DNA of 64,000 nucleotides from NCBI RefSeq assembly GCF_003046295.1, contig NZ_PZZN01000003.1, positions 558,001 to 622,000 of the forward strand. The letters run 5' to 3'. This DNA is from Sphingomonas aerolata. Its GTDB lineage: Bacteria > Pseudomonadota > Alphaproteobacteria > Sphingomonadales > Sphingomonadaceae. Made by a program: the position numbers and the translations under genes. The notes under the pieces were generated by a model that saw nothing but the letters and a program-made list of their open reading frames with translations, did not search any database and was not told the DNA's origin. Position 1 is the stretch's first letter. The number at the start of each line of letters is the position of its first letter. Below are positions 45,154 to 54,810 of this stretch, piece by piece.

Positions 45154-46214
45154 GATGTGGCTCTTGGCAGCAGCAGGCGGAGAACGGTCATTTCAGGAAT
45201 CCCCTCACGCGCATATTGCACGATCCCGCCCATATCGCGCGTTAGCTTGTCTACCAGGGCAAGGCCCAGCCCCTGCCCTTCACGACGCCCCGATACGAAC
45301 GGGTCGAACAGGTGGTCGGCAATGTCAGGGGGCGCGCCGGGGCCATTGTCGAATACACAGATCTCGATCGGCAATGGCAGACGCGGTTTGCCCGGCGCGC
45401 TGCTGACGGTGATCCCGTGGCGATAGGCCGTGGTCACGATGATCAGGGGGTTCGGTTGATCTGCAACGGCTTCACGTGCGTTTTTCAGAAGGTTGATCAC
45501 GATCTGAAGGAGCGCGTCCCGATTGATATGCGCGGGCGGTAGCGACGGATCGAACCGCTCCTCGATCGCGATCCCGCGCGCAAAACCGGCGAGCGCAAGG
45601 CGACGCGCGTGGGTCAGCAGCGGGTAGATATTCTCGCTGGCGAGCGGAAGCGGACGCGTATCGCTGAAGTCCTGCATGCGATCGATCAGCGCCGCGATTC
45701 GGTCCACCTCGGTCGTGATCAGCGTGGTCAGTTCGCCGGCATCGAGCAGCTGCGCGGCCCCGCGGATGCCGGACAAGGGATTCTTGATCTCGTGCGCGAG
45801 CATCGCCGCCGCGCCGACGGCCGCGCGCGCGCCCGCAGTACGGTCCGCCGAATAGCCCAGCCGTCGCGAGATGGCGGGAACGTGCAGTGTGATCGCGCGC
45901 CAGCCGGGATGATCGGGCATTATCGTCTCGGCAAAGTCGACGCGGATCTTCACGCCGCGGGCGGTCGCGATCTCGGTATCGAAGACGGCAAGGCCGCGAT
46001 TGTCGTGCTTGCGGGATTCGTCGGGGGGCGGGAGTATCTCCGCGATCGGCTGCCCGACCATGAGGCGCTCCGAGAGGTTGAGCAATTGTTCAGCCAGTGC
46101 ATTTGCATGGGCTATCCGGTCGTCGGGATCGACCACCACAACCGCCACCGGCAGCGCCGCGAAAACGTCGTTGAACCCCGGACGGTCGCGCCGATCCGGC
46201 TCAGGCGGCTTCAA
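45150..46214 (-). CDS. ntrB: Nitrogen regulation sensor kinase NtrB
   Basis: The 354-residue soluble kinase has an N-terminal PAS domain ([25 protein letters not shown]), then the H box [18 protein letters not shown], the N box [10 protein letters not shown], and G boxes FDNGPGAPP and [12 protein letters not shown]. NtrB phosphorylates NtrC in response to PII proteins. It overlaps dusB by 14 bases and ntrC by 4, so it is tightly coupled in one operon. Confidence 0.95.
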   Translation of the reverse strand: MKPPEPDRRDRPGFNDVFAALPVAVVVVDPDDRIAHANALAEQLLNLSERLMVGQPIAEILPPPDESRKHDNRGLAVFDTEIATARGVKIRVDFAETIMPDHPGWRAITLHVPAISRRLGYSADRTAGARAAVGAAAMLAHEIKNPLSGIRGAAQLLDAGELTTLITTEVDRIAALIDRMQDFSDTRPLPLASENIYPLLTHARRLALAGFARGIAIEERFDPSLPPAHINRDALLQIVINLLKNAREAVADQPNPLIIVTTAYRHGITVSSAPGKPRLPLPIEICVFDNGPGAPPDIADHLFDPFVSGRREGQGLGLALVDKLTRDMGGIVQYAREGIPEMTVLRLLLPRATS

Positions 46215-47199
46215 GGTGACGCCAAGGCGCGTAGAACTCCGCCAGCATCGCCTTGACCTGGTTGGGGTCCGCCACCTGGTTCACCCGGTTCCGGAACTCC
46301 GCCGACCCGTGCAGGCCCTTGGTGTACCAGCCGATATGCTTGCGGGCCATGTTGACACCCGTCTCGATCCCATAATGCTCGAGCATCGCTTCGTAATGCC
46401 CGGCAATCGCTTCATATTGTTCGTTAATCGACGGATCGGCGACGCGGCGGCCGGTCGCAAACCAGGTCATGACCTGATTGAGCAGCCAAGGCCGCCCATA
46501 GGCGCCGCGTCCGATCATCACGCCGTCCGCACCTGACTGGTCGAGCGCCGCCTCGGCATCCTCGATCGAGCAAATGTCGCCATTGACGATCACGGGGATC
46601 GACACCGCGTCCTTCACCCGGCGCACGAAGCCCCAATCGGCGCTTCCCTTGTACATCTGGTTCCGCGTCCGGCCATGCACGGTGATCAGCTTCACCCCGA
46701 GATCTTCTGCGATCCTGGACAATTCGGGTGCGTTGAGACTGTCGTGGCACCAACCCATGCGCATCTTCAACGTGACCGGGACATCGACCGCCTTCACCGT
46801 CGCGGATATGATCGCCGTCGCCAGCTTGACGTCGCGCATCAGTGCGGACCCGGCGTCGCCATTGACGATCTTGCGGACCGGACACCCCATGTTGATGTCG
46901 ACGATCGCTGCACCGCGATCCTGGCTGAGCCGCGCGGCCTCGCCCATTTCATAGGGCGTGCACCCGACCAGTTGCATCGACACCGGCTCTTCGAGCCGAT
47001 CCCACGCAGCCTTCTGGATCGACTGGCGGGTTTCGCGGATCGCAGCCTGGCTCGCGACCATCTCGGTAACGTTGAGCCCTGATCCATATCGCCGCACGAG
47101 CGTGCGGAACGGCATATCCGTCACACCCGTCATGGGTGCGAGGACGACCGGACTTTCAATCTGCACGGGGCCGATCTGGATAGGTGAGAGATTACGCAT
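46201..47199 (-). CDS. dusB: tRNA dihydrouridine synthase DusB (NifR3)
   Basis: The 332-residue flavoprotein has [34 protein letters not shown] with the catalytic Cys, [25 protein letters not shown] and [15 protein letters not shown]. It reduces uridines in the D loop of tRNA. The start [17 protein letters not shown] is preferred; the frame is open to 47286. It leads the ntr operon in Alphaproteobacteria, where it is also called nifR3. ispDF diverges to the right, with about 140 bases between. Confidence 0.94.
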   Translation of the reverse strand: MRNLSPIQIGPVQIESPVVLAPMTGVTDMPFRTLVRRYGSGLNVTEMVASQAAIRETRQSIQKAAWDRLEEPVSMQLVGCTPYEMGEAARLSQDRGAAIVDINMGCPVRKIVNGDAGSALMRDVKLATAIISATVKAVDVPVTLKMRMGWCHDSLNAPELSRIAEDLGVKLITVHGRTRNQMYKGSADWGFVRRVKDAVSIPVIVNGDICSIEDAEAALDQSGADGVMIGRGAYGRPWLLNQVMTWFATGRRVADPSINEQYEAIAGHYEAMLEHYGIETGVNMARKHIGWYTKGLHGSAEFRNRVNQVADPNQVKAMLAEFYAPWRHLEAA

Positions 47200-47340
47200 A
47201 AGCTGCCCAAAAAAGAGGCAGAACATAGGCCGCGATGCTGGAACTGGCAAGGCTGGTCCAGCTGTACCCGCCGTGCGCGACGTCATGGCGAACGACTGCC
47301 TGCACTGGCGATGCCGCGCTCAAGACGCTAATCGGCGCCC

Positions 47341-48528
47341 ATGACAAAGCGCCGCACCGTCGCCCTGATCGTCGCAGCCGGGTCCGGCACCCGCGCTGGC
47401 GGCACCCTCCCCAAGCAATTCGCGACCGTCGCGGGAAGGCCGATGCTCATGCACGCGGTTACCGCAATGTCCGCGCACCCGGCGATCGACGCCGTGACGG
47501 TCGTCGTTGCCGAAGGTCAGCTGGACCATGCAAAGGCAGTATTGGCAGCAGGAGGAGTCACCGACGCGACGGTCATCGTCGGGGGCAGTACCCGCCGGGA
47601 TTCGGTACTGAGGGGAATCGCTGCCCTGTCCGATTTGGATCATGTTCTCGTTCACGATGCCGCCCGGCCGTTCCTTCCTGCCGGGGTCATCAGCGCGGTC
47701 GTGGCAGCGCTGACGAACAGCGACGCCGCGGTGCCTGTGCTGCCGGTAGCGGATACGCTGGCGCGCGGCGCGACGACGCTGACCGGTCGCATGCTCGGCG
47801 AAGTCGTTCCGCGTGAGGCCGTGTACCGGGTCCAGACGCCGCAGGGCTTCCGGATCGCTAAGCTGCGCGCCGCGCACGCTGCCTGGCCGGCCGATGAAGA
47901 TGCCAGCGACGATGCCCAGATGGTGCGACGGGTTGGCGGCAGCGTCGCGTTGGTGCAGGGCGATCCGATGCTCGACAAAGTGACTCACCCCGACGATTTT
48001 GCCGCCGCTGAAGCGCGCGCGCCCTATGAAAGCCGAACCGCGATGGGCTTCGACGTCCATCGGCTGGAAACGGGCGAGGAATTATGGCTCGGCGGCATCC
48101 GGATCCCGCACGACAAGGGGCTTTCCGGCCATAGCGATGCCGATGTCGCGCTGCATGCGCTGACCGATGCGCTGCTCGGCACGATCGCCGCGGGGGATAT
48201 CGGCACGCATTTCCCCCCGAGCGATCCTCAGTGGAAAGGTGCCGACTCCGCGCAGTTCCTGCAGCATGCCGCGCAACTGATCGCCGCAAAGGGCGGTCGG
48301 ATCGATTTCGTCGACCTGACCATCCTGTGCGAGATGCCCAAGATCGGACCGCACCGCGCGGCGATGACGAACCGGATCGCCGATCTGCTCGACCTCACCA
48401 CGGACCGGGTCAGCGTCAAGGCGACGACGACCGAGCGGCTTGGCTTCACGGGACGGGGCGAAGGCATTGCCGCGCAGGCAGTCGCGACGATCAGCCTCCC
48501 CTCGAATCGCGGCCGTGTCGGCGCATGA
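47341..48528 (+). CDS. ispDF: Bifunctional IspD/IspF (MEP-pathway enzymes)
   Basis: The 395-residue fusion has an IspD part (1-230) with ALIVAAGSGTRAGG, VHDAARPF and YRVQTPQGFR, and an IspF part (235-395) with GFDVHRLETGEELWLGG, GHSDADVALHALTDALLG and TTTERLGFTGRGEGIAAQA. It makes CDP-methylerythritol and then the 2,4-cyclodiphosphate in isoprenoid synthesis. Fusion of ispD and ispF is usual in Alphaproteobacteria. The stop overlaps the start of the next gene. Confidence 0.96.
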   Translation: MTKRRTVALIVAAGSGTRAGGTLPKQFATVAGRPMLMHAVTAMSAHPAIDAVTVVVAEGQLDHAKAVLAAGGVTDATVIVGGSTRRDSVLRGIAALSDLDHVLVHDAARPFLPAGVISAVVAALTNSDAAVPVLPVADTLARGATTLTGRMLGEVVPREAVYRVQTPQGFRIAKLRAAHAAWPADEDASDDAQMVRRVGGSVALVQGDPMLDKVTHPDDFAAAEARAPYESRTAMGFDVHRLETGEELWLGGIRIPHDKGLSGHSDADVALHALTDALLGTIAAGDIGTHFPPSDPQWKGADSAQFLQHAAQLIAAKGGRIDFVDLTILCEMPKIGPHRAAMTNRIADLLDLTTDRVSVKATTTERLGFTGRGEGIAAQAVATISLPSNRGRVGA

Positions 48529-49052
48529 AGTTCGCTGCCGCACTGACGCTCGCCGCCCTCATCGCAACGCCGGTATCGGCACAGTCCCCCTGCATCACCG
48601 GCCCCGAGGCGGAGGCGATGACGCTCGTCGCGCTGCCCGACATCATCCGTGAAACGGGCCGGGTCTGCGCGGCAAGGCTTCCCGCGACCAGCCTCGTGCG
48701 CAACCAGTCCAGTACGCTGATCGCGCGCTATCAGATCGAAGCGGACCGCGCCTGGCCGTCCGCCCGGGCCGCGATCGTCAAGCTTAGCGACCCCGCGGTC
48801 GATGCGCTTCTCCAGTCGGACTATGCCCGGCCGTTGCTTACGAGCCTGCTCGTCCCGCAGATCGTCGGACGCATCGCGGCGCGCGACTGTGGGACGATCG
48901 ATCGGCTCGTGACGCTGCTCCAGCCGCTGCCGCCGCGGAACACCGCTGGCATCGTCGTCGAGACGCTGCGCTATTTGAAGGCTGACAAGGCACGCCGCGG
49001 GGATCGATCGACGCCCGACCTTCCGCTCTGCACCGCGACGGAGAGCCGCTGA
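48525..49052 (+). CDS. Small exported protein of unknown function
   Basis: The 175-residue product has a signal peptide MKFAAALTLAALIATPVSA and an alpha-helical mature part with several Cys (CITGPEAEAMTLVALP, VCAARLPAT, AARDCGTIDRL, PLCTATE). It looks like a small periplasmic all-helical protein. I know of no function. It is coupled on both sides: its ATG overlaps the ispDF stop and its stop overlaps the pncC start. Confidence 0.75.
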   Translation: MKFAAALTLAALIATPVSAQSPCITGPEAEAMTLVALPDIIRETGRVCAARLPATSLVRNQSSTLIARYQIEADRAWPSARAAIVKLSDPAVDALLQSDYARPLLTSLLVPQIVGRIAARDCGTIDRLVTLLQPLPPRNTAGIVVETLRYLKADKARRGDRSTPDLPLCTATESR

Positions 49053-49570
49053 TGGATACCCTTCTCCCTCCCGAGCTGATCGACGCGGCACGTAAGGTCA
49101 TCGAGGCAAATCGCGCGCTTGGACGACGCGTCGCGGTTGCCGAAAGCTGCACCGGTGGCCTTGTCGCTGCGGCGCTGACGGAAATTCCAGGCAGTTCCGA
49201 CGTGTTCGAAATCGGGTTCGTGACCTATTCGAACGAGGCCAAGCTGAAACTGCTCAAGATCAGCTCAGACGTGCTTGAGACCTTCGGTGCGGTGTCGATC
49301 GCCGTCGCGTGGAGCATGGCGCAGGGCGCACTGGAGCAGTCGGGCGCGGATGTTGCCGTCGCCATCACCGGTATTGCCGGGCCCGGCGGTGGATCGGCGA
49401 AGAAGCCGGTCGGCACGGTGGTCTTCGCCCGGGCCGAGAAGGGCGGCGATCGCAGCGATGTCGACGCGGATCGCAAGGATTTCGGCGATCTCGGCCGCGG
49501 CGGTATCCGCCTTCAGGCTGCGCTGTGCGCGCTCGAACTCTTGCTGCCGGTCGGGGATGTCGCACCGTAA
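49052..49570 (+). CDS. pncC: CinA-type nicotinamide-nucleotide amidase (PncC)
   Basis: The 172-residue product is the CinA C-terminal domain alone: VAVAESCTGGLVAAALTEIPGSS, FVTYSNEAKLKLL, VAVAITGIAGPGGGSAKKPVGTVVFA and RLQAALCALELLL. It hydrolyses NMN to nicotinate mononucleotide in NAD recycling. Its start overlaps the preceding gene by one base. Its last 58 bases overlap the 3' end of the convergent RatA-like gene. Confidence 0.92.
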   Translation: MDTLLPPELIDAARKVIEANRALGRRVAVAESCTGGLVAAALTEIPGSSDVFEIGFVTYSNEAKLKLLKISSDVLETFGAVSIAVAWSMAQGALEQSGADVAVAITGIAGPGGGSAKKPVGTVVFARAEKGGDRSDVDADRKDFGDLGRGGIRLQAALCALELLLPVGDVAP

Positions 49571-49989
49571 AGCTCGGCCGCGCGCGTCTCGAACGCGCCG
49601 ATCATCTTGCGCAGTGCGGCACCGAAAACCTGACCCGCGATCAGCTCGAACATCCGGTTCTTGAAGGCAAAGTCGACGGTGAAGTCGACCGCGCACCCCT
49701 GCTCCTCGGGGCGGAAACGCCATTCGTTGCGAAGATATTTGAGCGGACCATCGACATAGTCGACAAGGATCTCGGTCGGTCGAGCCTTCTGCACACGGGA
49801 CGTGAACGTCTCGCGCAAGCCCTTGAAGCCGACGATCATGTCCGCGAGAGTCTCCGTCTCACTGTTCGAACGGACGCGCATCGCGCTGACCCACGGCAGA
49901 AACTCGGCGTAGCGGCCGACATCGGCGACCAGATCGAACATCTGTTCGGGGGTATAGGGAAGATGGCGTGTTTCGGAATGCTTGGGCAT
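49513..49989 (-). CDS. RatA/COQ10-like START-domain protein
   Basis: The 158-residue product has the coenzyme-Q-binding COQ10/RatA fold: [33 protein letters not shown], and VDYVDGPLKYLRNEWRF, VDFTVDFAFKNRMFELI near the end. Members bind ubiquinone or act in ribosome-associated ways (RatA). It is one base downstream of lipA (TGATG), so the two are coupled, and its 3' end overlaps pncC on the other strand. Confidence 0.9.
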   Translation of the reverse strand: MPKHSETRHLPYTPEQMFDLVADVGRYAEFLPWVSAMRVRSNSETETLADMIVGFKGLRETFTSRVQKARPTEILVDYVDGPLKYLRNEWRFRPEEQGCAVDFTVDFAFKNRMFELIAGQVFGAALRKMIGAFETRAAELYGATSPTGSKSSSAHSAA

Positions 49990-50912
49990 CAGATCCGTGC
50001 GACCCCGAGCTTGGCATCACGCACCGCCCGAAGCTGCGCGAAGTCGTCCCCCGCATGGTAGCTCGACCGCGTCAGTGGCGACGATGCGACGAGCATGAAG
50101 CCCTTAGCCCGGGCGATCGACGCATAGGCATCGAAGGCCTTGGGCGTGACGAACTCGGCCACCTTGGCATGGCGTGGCGTGGGCTGAAGATACTGGCCCA
50201 TCGTCAGGAAGTCGATGTCGGCACAACGCATGTCGTCCATGACCTGGTGAATCTCGAGGCGCTCTTCGCCCAGGCCGAGCATAACGCCCGACTTGGTGAA
50301 AATTGACGGGTCGTGGCGTTTCACGCTCTCGAGCAGGCGCAACGAGGCATAATAGCGCGCGCCAGGCCGGATCGTCGGGTACAGGCGAGGGACTGTCTCG
50401 AGGTTGTGGTTGTAGACGTCGGGGCGCGCCTCGACGATCGACTCGATCGCGGCCTGCGCCTTGTTGCGGAAATCGGGCGTCAGGATTTCGATCGTCGTAG
50501 TAGGATTCGACGCGCGGATTGCCTGGATGACCTTCACGAATTGCGAAGCGCCGCCATCGGGAAGGTCGTCGCGATCGACCGAGGTGATGACGATGTGGTT
50601 CAGCCCCATCTGCGCCGCGGCATCGGCGACATTCTGCGGCTCCATCCGGTCGACCGCGCGGGGCATACCGGTCTTCACGTTGCAGAAGGCGCAGGCGCGA
50701 GTGCAGGTATCGCCGAGGATCATGACCGTTGCATGCTTCTTGGACCAGCATTCGCCGATATTCGGGCATGCGGCCTCTTCACAGACCGTCGTCAGGCTTT
50801 TCGAGCGCATCAGTTCGCGGGTCTTGGCGAAGCCGGCGGATGTCGGGGCCTTGACGCGGATCCAGTCGGGCTTTCGAGCGCGCGGCGCGGCGAGCGGGGT
50901 CATCTCGTTCAT
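49989..50912 (-). CDS. lipA: Lipoyl synthase
   Basis: The 307-residue radical-SAM enzyme has the auxiliary cluster Cys set in [13 protein letters not shown], the CxxxCxxC motif in [10 protein letters not shown], and the C-terminal RSSYH segment with the ligand Ser. It inserts two sulfurs into octanoyl-protein to make lipoate for pyruvate and 2-oxoglutarate dehydrogenases. The start [17 protein letters not shown] is chosen over the open frame to 50954. Confidence 0.96.
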   Translation of the reverse strand: MNEMTPLAAPRARKPDWIRVKAPTSAGFAKTRELMRSKSLTTVCEEAACPNIGECWSKKHATVMILGDTCTRACAFCNVKTGMPRAVDRMEPQNVADAAAQMGLNHIVITSVDRDDLPDGGASQFVKVIQAIRASNPTTTIEILTPDFRNKAQAAIESIVEARPDVYNHNLETVPRLYPTIRPGARYYASLRLLESVKRHDPSIFTKSGVMLGLGEERLEIHQVMDDMRCADIDFLTMGQYLQPTPRHAKVAEFVTPKAFDAYASIARAKGFMLVASSPLTRSSYHAGDDFAQLRAVRDAKLGVARI

Positions 50913-51065
50913 GGCAGGCAGATAGCGATCCCGGCTATGCGAAACAACACACATGCGGTTCTTCGCCCGATATCACCGGTATCCTGCCAAGCCGGTAACA
51001 ACGCCCCCGCGATGGGGCAGATGGCAGCCCGGGCGTGCCTGCTACATCGTACCGCACCGACCAGG

Positions 51066-51770
51066 TCAGCGGAACCGTTCCAGATCCGTTGCAGCCGATA
51101 CCGCGACGGCATATCGCTCGGACAGATACCGTTCGAACCGTTGATGCGCATCGCACGTAAGCTGGAACGCCGCGCCCCCCGCTCGCCCGTCGCCGGCCGC
51201 CTCGAACTCGATCAGCCCCTGAACCTCGAGTGCGCGAATCCAGCGGGTCAGCGTGGCGTGTCCGACCCCGAGCATCGGTTCGAGGTCGGTCGGCGTCAGG
51301 AGAACGCCCTCGGCCTCGCTGACATAGGCCGCAAGCAGGATGTCCCAGGCGCTGTCGGCAAATAACGACGGGCAGAATATTGCCCCGCGCGCGCGCCGGG
51401 CATCCAGCGTCAGCTGTGCCGTCTTCAACAAGGCTTCGGGTTTGACCTCGCCGGACCCAAGCATGGTTTCCTCGAAGATCATCGTCACGCAGACCTCGGT
51501 CCCTGGCGGCGCGATCGATAAATGGCCCTGCACCCAGAGATGCGACGAGTCGGTTCTGACCAGCCTTTTGGTCGTGCTGATCGGGGATCCGGTATGCACC
51601 ACGCGACGCATCAGTCGCCGGCAGCGCTCGCGGTCGGCAGGCGCGGTGAAATCGAGCATGTTGCTGCCAAGCAAAATGGCGGCTGTCGCATTGAGCGTGT
51701 GGCAGAACGTCGCGTCCACCTCGACAATCGCCCCTGAGGTGTCGACACCTATTCGACCGCGTTCCGTCAT
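51066..51770 (-). CDS. PAS-like domain plus winged-helix regulator
   Basis: The 234-residue product has a PAS-like N-terminal part (about 5-110; GAIVEVDATFCHTLNATAAILLG and HLWVQGHLSIAPPGTEVCV) and a MarR-type winged helix at the C-terminus (about 135-225; WDILLAAYVSEAEGVLLTPTDLEPMLGVGHATLTRWIRALEVQGL is its HTH region in several pieces). It probably binds DNA in response to a ligand or redox signal, as do other PAS-HTH regulators of sphingomonads. It is a single gene with about 180 bases upstream; its target is not shown. Confidence 0.75.
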   Translation of the reverse strand: MTERGRIGVDTSGAIVEVDATFCHTLNATAAILLGSNMLDFTAPADRERCRRLMRRVVHTGSPISTTKRLVRTDSSHLWVQGHLSIAPPGTEVCVTMIFEETMLGSGEVKPEALLKTAQLTLDARRARGAIFCPSLFADSAWDILLAAYVSEAEGVLLTPTDLEPMLGVGHATLTRWIRALEVQGLIEFEAAGDGRAGGAAFQLTCDAHQRFERYLSERYAVAVSAATDLERFR

Positions 51771-51951
51771 GACCTACGCCCACTGAATGGCCGTCCGCTA
51801 CTCGGACACGCCCATTATCTTAGGGCAAGCCTAACCATCATCGGAAGCTGTTCACGCTAACATAAGTTGTTCGGAAGGCGTTAGAATTTCGACCAAAATG
51901 GATATAGCTGCAGAAGACTGCGACCAAAAGCGGGGTTGCGCATTGCGAAGA

Positions 51952-52725
51952 TTAGAGCTTGAGGGCCTTTTTCGCGACCTTGAGGACGGCGGGATCAAGC
52001 GGCGGGGGCACCATCGCGACTCCGCCCTCCAGGCGATCTGCGACGACGGTCAGCGCAGCGATCCGTGCCGCCTTCTTGTCGTTCCCGTCGATGACGATCC
52101 ACGGCGCGGCCGCGGTGTCCGTGCGTGCGAACATCTCATGCATCGCGGCAAGATAGTCCTCGCGTCGCGACCGGTTGTGATAATCGTCGAGACCGGTCTT
52201 CCAATGCTTCCAAGGGTCGCGCAGCCGCGCCTCTAACCGCCGGTCCTGTTCCGCTTGGGTGATATGGACGAAGATCTTGATCAGCGTCGTGTCGTTACCG
52301 ATCAGTCCCGCTTCGAAGGCATTGATCGCGTCATAACCGCGCTCCCATTCGCGGCGCGTGGCGAATTCCTCGACCCGCTCGACCAGTACCCTGCCATACC
52401 AGCTCCGATCGAAGACGGCGATATTCCCATCGGCCGGCAAGCGCTTCCAGAAGCGCCAGAGAAAGTGATGTGCCTTCTCGTCGGCGCTCGGGGCGGCGAT
52501 CGGCCAGACGCGGTAGGTACGGGGATCCCACTCGGCCGACAACCGCTGGATGATACCGCCCTTCCCCGCCGCATCCCACCCTTCGAACATCACCACAGCG
52601 GGGCGCTTGTTGACGATATGCGCGACCTGGATGTGCTCAAGCCTCTTCTGAAGCTTTGCCAAGTCGCGCTTGTATTTGCCGTCATAGGCGTCGCCGGCTT
52701 CATAATGGGCAAGATCGATGGGCAT
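51952..52725 (-). CDS. ppk2: Polyphosphate kinase 2 family protein
   Basis: The 257-residue protein is a class I PPK2: Walker A in FEGWDAAGKGGIIQRL, the lid and Walker B in FDRSWYGRVLVERVE, and HWKTGLDDYHNRSRREDY near the C-terminus. PPK2 enzymes transfer phosphate between polyphosphate and nucleotides. The start uses the ATG at 52725, with GGAG seven bases upstream. The gene lies near aspS and within about 4-7 kb of ppx and ppk1. Confidence 0.93.
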   Translation of the reverse strand: MPIDLAHYEAGDAYDGKYKRDLAKLQKRLEHIQVAHIVNKRPAVVMFEGWDAAGKGGIIQRLSAEWDPRTYRVWPIAAPSADEKAHHFLWRFWKRLPADGNIAVFDRSWYGRVLVERVEEFATRREWERGYDAINAFEAGLIGNDTTLIKIFVHITQAEQDRRLEARLRDPWKHWKTGLDDYHNRSRREDYLAAMHEMFARTDTAAAPWIVIDGNDKKAARIAALTVVADRLEGGVAMVPPPLDPAVLKVAKKALKL

Positions 52726-52799
52726 AAGCAAACTCCAGAAGATCAGGCGGCCACCAGGGGCGGGACGGAAAGGACCGAGACGGCCGAGCCGCCTCGGCG

Positions 52800-54623
52800 T
52801 CAGCCCGCGGCGGGCGTCACCGTCTTGGCCGGGTCCTTCGGCCCATCGACGGTGAGCTTGATGTTGAGCTCCTTCAGCTGGCGCGGGCTGACCGGGCTCG
52901 GTGCGCCCATCATCAGGTCCTCGGCCTTCTGGTTCATCGGGAACAGCACGACCTCGCGGATGTTGGGCTCGCCCGCGAGCAGCATGACCATCCGGTCGAT
53001 CCCGGGTGCCGAGCCGCCATGCGGTGGTGCGCCGACCTTGAACGCGTTGATCATGCCGGCAAAGTTCGTGTCGACATCGGCCTGGGTGTAGCCGGCGATC
53101 TCGAACGCCTTGTACATGATCTCAGGCCGGTGGTTCCGGATCGCGCCCGACGACAGCTCCACGCCGTTGCAGACGATGTCGTACTGATACGCCAGGATAT
53201 CGAGCGGATCCTTGTTCTCCAGCGCGTCCATCTCGCCCTGCGGCATCGAGAACGGGTTGTGGCTGAAGTCGATTTTCTTGGCGTCCTCGTCATATTCGAA
53301 CATCGGGAAGTCGACGATCCAGCAGAACTCGAACCGGTTCTCGTCGATCAGGCCGAGATCCGCACCTATGCGCGCGCGGGCTGCGCCGGCGAGCTTGGCG
53401 GCGGGGAGTTCCTTGCCGGCGGCGAAGAAGATGCCGTCGTTCGGCCCGAGGCCCATCTCCGCGATCAGCTTGCGCGTCGCTTCCTCGCCGTGATTCTTGG
53501 CGATCGGGCCGCCAAGTTCGCCGTTCTTCTGCGTGATGTAGCCGAGCCCCGCATGCCCTTCGGCGCGCGCCCAGTCGTTCATGTCGGTGAAAAACTTGCG
53601 GCTCTTCTCGGCGGTGTTCGGCGCAGGGATTGCGCGAACCACGTCACCCCCGGCGACGATGCCCGCGAACAGGCCGAAGCCCGAGTCAACGAAGTGGTGG
53701 CCGACGTCGTGGATCAGGATCGGGTTGCGCAGATCGGGCTTGTCGCTGCCGTATTTCAGCATCGATTCGCGGTAGGGAATGCGCTTGAACGGCAGGGCGG
53801 AGACCTGGCGTCCCTTGCCCTGCCAATCGGCGAACTCCTCGAACACGCCGTGCAAGACGGGCTCGATTGCGTTGAACACGTCGTCCTGCGTGACGAAGCT
53901 CATCTCGAAATCGAGCTGGTAGAATTCGCCCGGCGAACGATCGGCGCGGGCGTCCTCGTCGCGGAAGCAGGGGGCGATCTGGAAATAGCGGTCGAAGCCC
54001 GCGACCATCAGCAGCTGCTTGAACATCTGCGGTGCCTGCGGCAGCGCGTAGAACTTGCCCGGATGCACGCGGCTCGGCACCAGATAGTCGCGCGCGCCCT
54101 CTGGCGACGACGCGGTCAGGATCGGCGTCTGGAATTCGGTGAAGCCCTGATCGTTCATGCGGTTGCGCAGCGAGGTGATGACCTTCGAACGCAGCATGAT
54201 GTTCGCGTGAAGCCGCTCGCGCCGCAGGTCGAGATAGCGATAGCGCAGGCGGATATCCTCGGGATACTCGGCCTCGCCAGCGACCGGCATCGGCAGCTCG
54301 CCTGCCATCGACTGGACGGTCGCGGCGGTCGCGCGGACCTCGATCCCGCCGGTCGGCAGGTTCGGGTTCACCGCTTCGGGCGCGCGTGCGGTCACCTTGC
54401 CGGTGATTGTGACGACGCTCTCGCTCTTCAGGCCCTCGATGACCCTGAAGACGGGGCCGGACACGTCGGTGACGATCTGCGTGATGCCGTAATGATCGCG
54501 CAGATCGATGAAGACCAGGTCACCATGATCGCGCTTTTTGTGGACCCAGCCCGAGACGCGGACCTCCTCGCCGACCTGTTCGGGGCGGAGGGCGGCGCAG
54601 TTATGGGTGCGATAGGCGTGCAT
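52800..54623 (-). CDS. aspS: Aspartate--tRNA ligase
   Basis: The 607-residue class II synthetase has an N-terminal OB anticodon-binding domain ([22 protein letters not shown]), motif 2 ([16 protein letters not shown]), the GAD insertion, and motif 3 ([13 protein letters not shown]). In Alphaproteobacteria without a separate AsnRS it may be non-discriminating, charging tRNA-Asn also for the GatCAB route; this is family knowledge, not shown here. The region just upstream holds REP-like palindromes. Confidence 0.96.
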   Translation of the reverse strand: MHAYRTHNCAALRPEQVGEEVRVSGWVHKKRDHGDLVFIDLRDHYGITQIVTDVSGPVFRVIEGLKSESVVTITGKVTARAPEAVNPNLPTGGIEVRATAATVQSMAGELPMPVAGEAEYPEDIRLRYRYLDLRRERLHANIMLRSKVITSLRNRMNDQGFTEFQTPILTASSPEGARDYLVPSRVHPGKFYALPQAPQMFKQLLMVAGFDRYFQIAPCFRDEDARADRSPGEFYQLDFEMSFVTQDDVFNAIEPVLHGVFEEFADWQGKGRQVSALPFKRIPYRESMLKYGSDKPDLRNPILIHDVGHHFVDSGFGLFAGIVAGGDVVRAIPAPNTAEKSRKFFTDMNDWARAEGHAGLGYITQKNGELGGPIAKNHGEEATRKLIAEMGLGPNDGIFFAAGKELPAAKLAGAARARIGADLGLIDENRFEFCWIVDFPMFEYDEDAKKIDFSHNPFSMPQGEMDALENKDPLDILAYQYDIVCNGVELSSGAIRNHRPEIMYKAFEIAGYTQADVDTNFAGMINAFKVGAPPHGGSAPGIDRMVMLLAGEPNIREVVLFPMNQKAEDLMMGAPSPVSPRQLKELNIKLTVDGPKDPAKTVTPAAG

Positions 54624-54650
54624 GTGTCTCGTCTCTCATACGTCGTCCCT

Positions 54651-54717
54651 GCGTTTGCTGGGATCTCGTGCGGCAAGGGTGCGCCCTGCGACGGGAGATC
54701 CCAGCGTTTGCTGGGAT
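54651..54717. repeat. REP-like palindromic repeat pair upstream of aspS and rnd
   Basis: The 14-base word GCGTTTGCTGGGAT occurs at 54651-54664 and 54704-54717. The second copy extends to a perfect hairpin, ATCCCAGC / GCTGGGAT (54698-54705 and 54710-54717), around a GTTT loop, followed by GAC. The first copy also pairs in reverse with the second through AGATCCCAGC/GCTGGGATCT. This resembles the short dispersed palindromes scattered between genes in sphingomonad genomes. Confidence 0.65.
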
Positions 54718-54810
54718 GACGGGAATTGGATGGCCCGCGCTTCCCTTCCCTACCGGCCTTTGTCAAGGCGCCCCTTTGTCAACATGGGGGAGCCTCGCTA
54801 TGGACGGGCG

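Noticed and set aside
53019..54719. 566-codon plus frame opposite aspS
   Set aside because: Shadow of a certain housekeeping gene.
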